From an uncultured Oscillospiraceae bacterium (GTDB lineage: Bacteria; Bacillota; Clostridia; Oscillospirales; Oscillospiraceae), in contig CAJFPI010000066.1 in the NCBI GenBank assembly GCA_904398675.1, positions 1 through 15,161 of the forward strand: DNA of 15,161 nt, written 5' to 3'. Below, piece by piece: positions 1 to 5,154 of this stretch. The notes under the pieces were generated by a model. The model saw nothing but the letters and a program-made list of their open reading frames with translations, had not been told where the DNA came from and searched no databases. Numbering within the stretch: position 1 is the first letter of the stretch; each line of letters begins with the position of its first letter. The translations under genes were made by a program, and so were the position numbers.

Positions 1-47
1 CGAGTGTGCGGCCTTTTGGGCCGTGCGCGCGGCAGACTGGGACTTCA

Positions 48-158
48 TTTCCTCCAAACAGCTCGATGCTGTTTGGTGGAAACTCTCCCTTCCAAGCAAA
101 CACAATTTGCTTGGAAGGGACGCGAAAGCCGGTACACAGTAAGACGTGTACCGGCTTT
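48..158. repeat. Array of three consecutive hairpins
   Basis: Three inverted repeats follow each other with gaps of only 4 to 5 bases. The first (48-82) has a 15-pair stem with one mismatch and loop TCGAT. The second (87-119) has a perfect 14-pair stem, left arm CCCTTCCAAGCAAA, loop CACAA. The third (125-158) has a perfect 13-pair stem, left arm AAAGCCGGTACAC, with an 8-base loop, and is followed by TTTTGG on the + strand. A weaker 5-pair hairpin (CGGCC/GGCCG) lies at 9-23. The three sequences are unrelated to each other. They could be terminators between the lipoprotein gene (-) and an unseen + strand gene to the left, or parts of a structured RNA. The pairing is seen directly; the role is not known. 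Confidence 0.7.
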
Positions 159-189
159 TGGTTGTATGAAATGGTGCAATCCTTTTTGC

Positions 190-324
190 TATTTTGCTAT
201 GCAAAGGGCTATCGTGCTGCTTTCAGCGGCACGGCTGTGAGCTCCAGACGTGTGGATCAAAACGGCACACATGCACAAAAACTTCATGCGCCACTTCCTT
301 TTGTTCATTATCGAAACTTTACGC
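190..324 (-). repeat. Dispersed repeat, copy 1
   Basis: Read on the - strand, this stretch begins directly after the TAA of the lipoprotein gene and matches 7283-7416 (+) over about 135 bases with scattered differences. Shared blocks in the same order are CGATAA, CAAAAGGAA, ATGAAGTTTT and GCCGTGCCGCTG. The last block starts a hairpin (GTGCCGCT, loop GAA, AGCAGCAC) with one C-A mismatch on the - strand, which is a G-T pair on the + strand. It is followed by a second small palindrome around TTTGCATAGCAAAA. It is probably a lineage-specific intergenic repeat; I do not recognise a named family. Confidence 0.75.
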
Positions 325-1113
325 TTATGCGGCCGTGCCGCCCAGCGGGAGCGTTTCACTGGTGATATTGCTCAGGAAGGAATAGTAGTGGACAACATTT
401 TCTATATTGGAGTTGAATTGATGGAAATCCAGCGTGCAGGTGAGATTAATCGCTGTATCCCCGCCGTCTACAGGCGCCTCCAGGGGGCAGATAAGGTATT
501 CCCCCTCCCATCCTATGCGATCCACAAGCGCCGCGCCCCAGTAGGTATAGTAGACTGTCGCGTCGTGGAACTGCAGCAGATCAGATCCAGACAGGGGCAG
601 CAGTTCTGCCGATACCCCCTCTTTGAGATAAAACGAGCAAGCGCAGCTCCCAATGGCGTACAGGCTCCCGCTCTCCTCGTCCTGCCAGGTCAGCAGCTTT
701 GAGGCATCCAGTTCCGTTCCATAGGAGTCGTATGCCTTCAGTTCTGTCACCAGGCCTTCACGCTCCGCCTCCTGCATCGTATAGATATGTACCGTGCTGC
801 CCTCCATCACTCTCAGGTAAGGCGCCATATCACTAAGCAGATCGCCATTCATATTGTAGAATTTGACGACATACGGGTAGTAGCCCTCTATGGGGGACAT
901 GGAGGCCGGAATATTGTCAAAATCTACCGTCTCAGGCTCTGGTGCCGGCTCCTGCACCGGCTGGGAAACATCATAGTCCGGCAAGTCATAGCTGCCCGCC
1001 CCCATCGCGGTGTCAACTGCACTGTTGGTACAGCCGGATATGACCAGCGCTGCCAGCACCGCCACTAGGGCGGCAAGGCGTTTGAACCAGTTTTGTCTTT
1101 TCATGGATCTCAT
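325..1113 (-). CDS. Putative lipoprotein of unknown function
   Basis: The product has 262 residues. The N-terminus is a lipoprotein signal: basic residues MRSMKRQNWFKR, a hydrophobic stretch at about 13-26, then lipobox ISGC with Cys28 as the lipid-modified residue, so it is probably anchored on the outer face of the membrane. After the signal come an acidic, Pro/Glu-rich linker (about 40-60) and a globular part rich in aromatic residues (SPIEGYYPYVVKFYNMNG near its start) with no motif I recognise. I chose the ATG at 1113 rather than an in-frame ATG at 1140 because an AGGAG-type site lies about 7 bases before it; the upstream ATG has none. It is monocistronic with its own promoter. The dispersed repeat starts right after its stop codon. 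Function is not assigned. Confidence 0.8.
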   Translation of the reverse strand: MRSMKRQNWFKRLAALVAVLAALVISGCTNSAVDTAMGAGSYDLPDYDVSQPVQEPAPEPETVDFDNIPASMSPIEGYYPYVVKFYNMNGDLLSDMAPYLRVMEGSTVHIYTMQEAEREGLVTELKAYDSYGTELDASKLLTWQDEESGSLYAIGSCACSFYLKEGVSAELLPLSGSDLLQFHDATVYYTYWGAALVDRIGWEGEYLICPLEAPVDGGDTAINLTCTLDFHQFNSNIENVVHYYSFLSNITSETLPLGGTAA

Positions 1114-1157
1114 TTTCTCTCTCCTCTCTTTTGTTTCCATGCTGGAAAGCCAGAGAT

Positions 1158-1186
1158 ATTATACGATACAGGCAGCATTATTACAA
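1158..1186 (-). promoter_or_regulatory. Sigma-A-type promoter of the lipoprotein gene
   Basis: On the - strand, TTGTAA (1181-1186) and a consensus TATAAT (1158-1163) are separated by 17 bases. This leaves a leader of about 38 bases before the chosen start at 1113. Confidence 0.7.
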
Positions 1187-1229
1187 GTGCATCAGTTGAC
1201 CCTTTGCGGAACGGAGCCGGGGCAGATCT

Positions 1230-1499
1230 GCGCCTTATAAGGTGTTGTCTATAACCAAGAAGGAGTGCGCAGAAAAGCTGGAGAAACGGAAAAAGCAGCG
1301 CGGAGGCTCCCGCCCAGTCCAAATCCGGCCGGAGATGCGGTTTGGGGGCTGGATAGATGATTGATGCCAGAACTTCTCCGAGCCAAAGCTCCGGCTCACC
1401 ACCCAACTGAACTATGAGGGATAGATCTACGACCGCCCGATCCCCGACGTGGGGGACATCCTGCTGAACCAGCTGACTCAGAAGGAGGTCCAGATCTTG
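1230..1499 (+). pseudogene. Eroded tyrosine-recombinase (integrase) N-terminal fragment
   Basis: One reading frame (codon starts at positions divisible by 3) gives TKKECAEKLEKRKKQRGG, then MRFGGWIDD, a TGA, then QNFSEPKLRLTTQLNYEG, a TAG, then IYDRPIPDVGDILLNQLTQK and a few further residues before similarity ends near 1499. This resembles the N-terminal and core-binding region of Tn916/phage-type integrases of Firmicutes, which carry a TKKEC-type segment, an FGxWIDxW segment, LRxTTQ and PLNQLTQ. Two in-frame stops, no usable start and the absence of the catalytic Arg-His-Arg-Tyr domain show it is a remnant. The assignment comes from recalled family patterns, not a search. Confidence 0.7.
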
Positions 1500-1502
1500 C
1501 CC

Positions 1503-1550
1503 TTGACTTTTATTACGGTTAATGATATAGTATTTATTACAGTAACCGTA
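1503..1550 (+). promoter_or_regulatory. Strong promoter bracketed by a palindrome
   Basis: TTGACT (1503-1508) and TATAGT (1526-1531) are 17 bases apart, a near-consensus sigma-A promoter pointing at the gene at 1693. An inverted repeat, TACGGTTA (1514-1521) and TAACCGTA (1543-1550), encloses the -10 box, a layout typical of a repressor operator. The downstream arm falls just past the expected transcription start. The regulator is unknown and none is encoded nearby. Confidence 0.65.
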
Positions 1551-1564
1551 CTAAAAAGGTAAAG

Positions 1565-1663
1565 ATGCAAGCCACCACGAAAGGCGGTGCTTTGGCAGAT
1601 GTAACATCCTTTATTTCCTGTCGTGATACGCAGCGAAACACGGACATGTCATTAGAACCTTAA
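1565..1663 (+). CDS. Possible 32-residue small ORF
   Basis: A 33-codon frame (ATG to TAA) starts 34 bases after the -10 box at 1526-1531 and has AAGG five bases before its ATG. The peptide begins MQATTKGGALADVTSFISCR. No family is recognised, and the stretch also contains an imperfect hairpin around GCCACC/GGCGGTGC, so it may simply be leader RNA of the downstream gene. Confidence 0.2.
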   Translation: MQATTKGGALADVTSFISCRDTQRNTDMSLEP

Positions 1664-1692
1664 AAAGAAATTATGCCAAAGGAGCTGGAACC

Positions 1693-2091
1693 ATGAAAGA
1701 AAAATGCAGATCCAACAGAATGCCCTTCGTTATTTTGTCCGCCTCACTTGCTATTACAGCTATATTCGTTGCAATAAAAGCCATAAATCCTTCTGTAAAT
1801 AATGTAAGCATTGGCTGGGTTGAGCAGAAACAATCCGGTTTGTGGGCAGCAGACTACGCTTACTTTGCAGGGACGCAGACAAGTAATCTGCAAGGCTCGA
1901 ATACAAAGCTGAACATTGCTGTGGAGACAGATGGGGGCAGTTTAGAAATACTACTAAAAGATGCCGATGATCATATCTTTTTTTCTGAAACAATTTCTGA
2001 AACAACTTCCTTTAGCGTGGATGTTCCAGAGAAGGTCATAGTGTCTGTATTGGGAAAAGAACATGATGGAGGGTTTGCAATTAGCTATTAA
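1693..2091 (+). CDS. Small membrane-anchored protein of unknown function
   Basis: The product has 132 residues: a short basic N-terminus, one membrane segment at about 11-29 (FVILSASLAITAIFVAIKA), and an outward-facing domain of about 100 residues. That domain alternates hydrophobic and polar residues as in a beta-sandwich (KLNIAVETDGGSLEILLKD, then TSFSVDVPEKVIVSVLG) and ends with GGFAISY. There is no lipobox cysteine. AAAGGAG lies 8 bases before the ATG. The gene is clearly AT-richer than the surrounding GC-rich genes and sits between an integrase remnant and a tRNA, so it was probably acquired by transfer. It is likely transcribed from the promoter at 1503. I recognise the general pattern of small exported Clostridia proteins but no named family. 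Confidence 0.7.
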   Translation: MKEKCRSNRMPFVILSASLAITAIFVAIKAINPSVNNVSIGWVEQKQSGLWAADYAYFAGTQTSNLQGSNTKLNIAVETDGGSLEILLKDADDHIFFSETISETTSFSVDVPEKVIVSVLGKEHDGGFAISY

Positions 2092-2437
2092 GAGCGCAAA
2101 ACTAACTGAGACCGCATGCAGAGAGAAGAACGCCCCTTGGCCGCCTGCCCGTTCTGGCAGGCAGTCAAGGGCGGACAGCAAGTCCATGACCGCCGAAGAA
2201 CTGCAGTGCAGAGATCTATGAAGGTCCGGACGGAGTTCGGGGTAAGAAAAGTCAGGTCCTGAAAAAGCAACACATGAAAATAACATCTCAAATCCTACGC
2301 CGCAGGAAACAATGCAGGGCACTCCCTTTGGGAAGGAGTGCCCTGCAAGTGGTCAAAGCCAAAACCTGTCTGTGGTATTCCTGTGGTCACAGTGAAAACC
2401 CAATTTTTCCGGCAAATTTTTCGGAACAAAATAAGCA
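2092..2437. other. Gene-free stretch with hairpins
   Basis: No convincing gene is visible on either strand. It holds an imperfect hairpin at about 2131-2173 whose core is GCCTGCC (2143-2149) paired with GGCAGGC (2156-2162), a stronger hairpin at 2313-2347, and a short direct repeat CTGTGGT at 2370-2376 and 2381-2387. It may be residual accessory DNA left after deletion of an integrated element; that is inference. Confidence 0.5.
2313..2347. terminator. Hairpin, possible terminator
   Basis: A perfect 13-pair stem with left arm TGCAGGGCACTCC and a 9-base loop. On the + strand no T-run follows. On the - strand it is followed by the weakly T-rich TTGTTTCC, so it could act as a backup terminator for transcription coming from the tRNA. 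Confidence 0.4.
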
Positions 2438-2475
2438 AAGAATCCGCCGTTTTTTCCAAAAAACGGCGGATTCTT
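2438..2475 (-). terminator. Intrinsic terminator of tRNA-Pro
   Basis: The inverted repeat has 18-base arms (AAGAATCCGCCGTTTTTT and its complement) around two bases, and directly abuts the tRNA 3' end, sharing the last base of CCA. On the - strand a T-rich tail (TGCTTATTTTG) follows. Confidence 0.75.
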
Positions 2476-2550
2476 GGTCCGAGTGGCGGGATTTGAACCC
2501 ACGGCCTCATGGTCCCGAACCATGCGCGCTACCAACTGCGCTACACCCGG
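2475..2550 (-). tRNA. tRNA-Pro (anticodon CGG)
   Basis: A 76-base cloverleaf with CCA encoded in the gene. The acceptor stem CCGGGTG pairs with CACTCGG (one G-U), the D stem is GCGC/GCGC with loop AGTTGGTA, the anticodon stem is CATGG/CCATG with loop TTCGGGA giving anticodon CGG (reads CCG codons), and the T arm is GTGGG-TTCAAAT-CCCGC. The discriminator base is A. It is a single tRNA with its own promoter and terminator. Its 3' end faces the integrase remnant and the AT-rich gene, the expected geometry for an element that inserted at a tRNA 3' end. Confidence 0.96.
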
Positions 2551-2562
2551 AAACGCTCAATT

Positions 2563-2591
2563 AGTATACTATATTTCTCTGCATGTTGCAA
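2563..2591 (-). promoter_or_regulatory. Promoter of tRNA-Pro
   Basis: TTGCAA (2586-2591) and TATACT (2563-2568) on the - strand have a 17-base spacer and lie 12 bases upstream of the mature tRNA 5' end. Confidence 0.8.
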
Positions 2592-2600
2592 GTGTTTTCT

Positions 2601-2642
2601 GCAAAAAATTGTCTCTGTTTTTCTCTGCGGCCTGAAACAGAG
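2601..2642 (-). terminator. Probable terminator of coaW
   Basis: On the - strand an 8-pair stem CTCTGTTT/AAACAGAG with a 14-base loop is followed by ACAATTTTTTGC. It lies about 40 bases past the coaW stop codon and just upstream of the tRNA promoter. Confidence 0.5.
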
Positions 2643-2682
2643 GGCTCTTCCGCGGACCGGGAGGCTCCCCAGCCCGCTGCTT

Positions 2683-3513
2683 TTATCCGTTGATGCTGCT
2701 GAGGGCCGCGCCGATGCAGGTTGCATAGGTGGCGTTTTCCGGAATCAGGAAATTGATCCCGTGGAGCCGCGTGAAAAGATCAAAGCAGGGCCGGCACTGC
2801 TCCAAAACCGTCATAAACCCGGTAAGCACCACTGTATCACAGTTTTTGGCAAAGCACGCCATCACAGCCGTGGTGCCGATGGACTGAAAAATAAGATTGA
2901 CAATTCCCAAAGCGATGTCGCTGTGGGTGGCGTCGTCGGACACATTGCCGAAGTTTGCCGCCGTGATGTCCAGAGGCAGCGTTGCATACTCCTGCCGTGT
3001 GATGTCTCCGACGTTCAGGTCAATCTTGGAGATATCTCCGTGGTTGCACAGCTTTTGGATCTGGTCAAAGCGCCGGGCACCGCACAGCAGGGAACACAGC
3101 CCCGCCAGCGTACCGCCGCCCACGCCGGAGCCGCCCAGGTGGACCATCTCCCCCGTGGTGCCGTCCGCCCAGATAAAGGCCGTTCCGGTGCCCATGCTGA
3201 CAACAACCGATTTGTCCCGCCCGGTGAGCGCCAGCCCGCCGGTGCCGACAGCCGTAAACTCCTCCACCTTGATGGTGGGGATGCCGTAGATCTGTCCCTC
3301 CACGTGGGAAGCGCCCACGCCGGTGAGCACCACCCGGTCAATGTCCCGCAGCTCCAGATGGTGGTTGGTCATAAAGCTGCCCAGGGCGCCATACAGGGAG
3401 GGCAGCGGTCCCTCCGCCTTCACCCGCTGTACGCCGATGATGGATTTGTCCGCCTGCAGTCCCACAATTTTTGTTGTGGAGCCGCCGATATCAATGCCCA
3501 AGATAACCGCCAT
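2683..3513 (-). CDS. coaW: Type II pantothenate kinase
   Basis: This 276-residue cytosolic enzyme phosphorylates pantothenate with ATP, the first committed step of coenzyme A synthesis. It belongs to the eukaryote-like (Fumble) acetate/sugar-kinase-fold class. The N-terminal phosphate loop is GIDIGGSTTKIVG (6-18), the probable catalytic acid lies in KVEEFTAVGTGGL (Glu84/Glu85), the second phosphate motif is VSMGTGTAF (105-113), and the glycine-rich GGSGVGGGTLAGL (127-139) lies before the C-terminal half. Length agrees with the bacterial family (about 260-280). GGAGG is 7 bases before the ATG. It is divergent from pncB. Type II enzymes are often insensitive to CoA feedback, but that cannot be read here. 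A related BadF/CoA-activator-type ATPase is the main alternative; the motif set favours CoaW. Confidence 0.9.
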   Translation of the reverse strand: MAVILGIDIGGSTTKIVGLQADKSIIGVQRVKAEGPLPSLYGALGSFMTNHHLELRDIDRVVLTGVGASHVEGQIYGIPTIKVEEFTAVGTGGLALTGRDKSVVVSMGTGTAFIWADGTTGEMVHLGGSGVGGGTLAGLCSLLCGARRFDQIQKLCNHGDISKIDLNVGDITRQEYATLPLDITAANFGNVSDDATHSDIALGIVNLIFQSIGTTAVMACFAKNCDTVVLTGFMTVLEQCRPCFDLFTRLHGINFLIPENATYATCIGAALSSING

Positions 3514-3551
3514 AGCTCTGCCTCCATCCGCGCACTGCGATTCTTCTCTAC

Positions 3552-3580
3552 ATATTAGGATAAAATCACGCTAAAGTCAA
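3552..3580 (-). promoter_or_regulatory. Promoter of coaW
   Basis: On the - strand TTGACT (3575-3580) and TAATAT (3552-3557) are 17 bases apart. The -35 box lies only 8 bases from the -35 box of the divergent pncB promoter. Confidence 0.75.
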
Positions 3581-3588
3581 GAAAGCCG

Positions 3589-3617
3589 TTGCGGAAAAGG
3601 GAGAAAAAGGCTATACT
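3589..3617 (+). promoter_or_regulatory. Promoter of the pncB operon
   Basis: TTGCGG (3589-3594) and TATACT (3612-3617) with a 17-base spacer. The transcript would begin near 3624, leaving a leader of about 55 bases with a hairpin: CGCATCCGG (3631-3639) pairs with CCGGTGCG (3651-3658) with one bulged base. No riboswitch class is recognisable. Confidence 0.7.
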
Positions 3618-3678
3618 AAAGAATTGGATACGCATCCGGCGGTTTCTCGACCGGTGCGGGAAAGATGAGGAACGCGAA

Positions 3679-5124
3679 ATGTCAAGTACGAAACCATGGA
3701 ACCCCACCATGCTCTGCGATTTTTATGAGCTGACCATGGCAAACGGGTATTTCCGCAAAGGCTACCAGGACAAAATCACATATTTCGACGTGTTTTTCCG
3801 CAAGGTCCCCGATGAAGGAGGCTTTGCCATCGCTGCCGGCCTGGAGCAGCTGATCGAATATATCGAGAACCTCCATTTCAGCGAGGAGGATATTGCCTAC
3901 CTGCGCAGCCGCGGCATTTTTGACGACCAGTTTTTGGAATATCTGCGTACCTTCCACTTCACAGGCGACATCTGGGCGGTGCCGGAGGGGACGCCGATCT
4001 TCCCCAACGAGCCGCTGATGACTGTCCGGGCCCCCGCAATTGAGGCGCAGATGATCGAGACCTATGCCCTGCTCTGCTTTAATCACCAGAGCCTTGTGGC
4101 CACCAAGGCAAACCGGGTGGTCCGGGCGGCCCAGGGGCGGCCGGTGCTGGAGTTCGGCGCCCGCCGGGCCCAAGGGGCCGACGCTGCGGTTGTGGGCGCA
4201 CGGGCCGCTTACATCGGCGGTGTGGCGGGGACGGCCACCGTCCTCAGCGACCAGGTCTACGGCGTGCCGGCGGTGGGGACGATGGCCCACAGCTGGGTCC
4301 AGATGTTTGACAGCCAGTATGACGCCTTCCGGGCCTACTGCGAGATGTATCCCCAGAATGCCGTGCTGCTGGTGGACACCTACAACACTTTAAAAAGCGG
4401 CGTGCCTGACGCCATTCGCGCCTTCAACGACGTTTTAAAGCCCATGGGCATCACCAAATGCGGCATCCGCCTGGACAGCGGCGACATCACCTATCTCACC
4501 AAGGCCGCCCGCCGGATGCTGGACGATGCGGGCTGGACGGACTGCACCATCACTGTCTCCAACTCTCTGGATGAGTATCTCATCCGGGACCTGCTGCTCC
4601 AGGGCGCCCAGATCAATTCCTTCGGCGTGGGAGAGCGGCTGATCACCGCCCGCAGCGAGCCGGTTTTCGGCGGCGTTTACAAGCTGGTGGCGGTGGAGGA
4701 GGACGGCCAGGTGGTCCCCAGAATCAAAATCAGCGAAAATGTCACGAAGATCACCACGCCCCACTTCAAGAAGTTCTACCGTTTCTTTGGAAATGACACG
4801 GGCAAGGCCATTGCCGACTATCTGTGCGTCCACGACGAGACGGTGGACGACACCAAGCCCCTGACCATTTTTGACCCCGACGCCACCTGGAAGAAAAAGG
4901 AGGTCCGCAACTTCACCGCCAAGGAGATGCTGGTCCCCGTTTTCCGGGGCGGGCAGCTGGTTTATCAGCAGCCTGCGCTTTCGGATATCCGCACCTACTG
5001 CGCCGGGCAGCTGGACACCCTGTGGGATGAGGTGAAACGGTTTGACAACCCCCACCGCTACTATGTGGACCTGAGCCGCAAGCTGTGGGAGATCAAGTAC
5101 AAGCTGCTGGAAAAGCCCTATTGA
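3679..5124 (+). CDS. pncB: Nicotinate phosphoribosyltransferase
   Basis: This enzyme of 481 residues joins nicotinate to PRPP with ATP hydrolysis to make nicotinate mononucleotide, the entry step of NAD salvage (Preiss-Handler pathway). The family signature begins at once (NPTMLCDFYELTMANGYF). RRAQGADAAVVGARAAYIGG (162-181) is a conserved substrate-site stretch, GTMAHSW (200-206) holds the histidine (His204) that is phosphorylated during catalysis, and IRLDSGDI (263-270) and the later SFGVGERL are PRPP/phosphate-site motifs. Length is normal. I chose the ATG at 3679, preceded by AGGA, over an in-frame TTG at 3589, which coincides with the -35 box and cannot be the start. It is first gene of an operon; the next start is 30 bases past its stop. 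Confidence 0.95.
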   Translation: MSSTKPWNPTMLCDFYELTMANGYFRKGYQDKITYFDVFFRKVPDEGGFAIAAGLEQLIEYIENLHFSEEDIAYLRSRGIFDDQFLEYLRTFHFTGDIWAVPEGTPIFPNEPLMTVRAPAIEAQMIETYALLCFNHQSLVATKANRVVRAAQGRPVLEFGARRAQGADAAVVGARAAYIGGVAGTATVLSDQVYGVPAVGTMAHSWVQMFDSQYDAFRAYCEMYPQNAVLLVDTYNTLKSGVPDAIRAFNDVLKPMGITKCGIRLDSGDITYLTKAARRMLDDAGWTDCTITVSNSLDEYLIRDLLLQGAQINSFGVGERLITARSEPVFGGVYKLVAVEEDGQVVPRIKISENVTKITTPHFKKFYRFFGNDTGKAIADYLCVHDETVDDTKPLTIFDPDATWKKKEVRNFTAKEMLVPVFRGGQLVYQQPALSDIRTYCAGQLDTLWDEVKRFDNPHRYYVDLSRKLWEIKYKLLEKPY

Positions 5125-5154
5125 TTCCGGTTTTCTGAGACAGAGAGGAGGGGA

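Noticed and set aside
250..702. 150-codon + strand frame starting in repeat copy 1
   Set aside because: It runs antisense into the lipoprotein gene. Its similarity to the - strand frame near 7260-7350 comes only from the nucleotide repeat.
2274..2564. Open frames running through the tRNA-Pro gene on both strands
   Set aside because: The sequence folds as a complete tRNA; phrases such as WRDLNPRPHGPEPCALP are the well-known false translation of a tRNA-Pro gene.
3589..3678. 30-residue N-terminal extension of PncB from a TTG at 3589
   Set aside because: The TTG coincides with the -35 box and the extension is not part of the family; the family match begins right after the ATG at 3679.
3618..3678. 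Riboswitch in the pncB leader
   Set aside because: The leader is only about 55 bases with one hairpin, too short for, and without the conserved boxes of, cobalamin or other riboswitch classes known to me.
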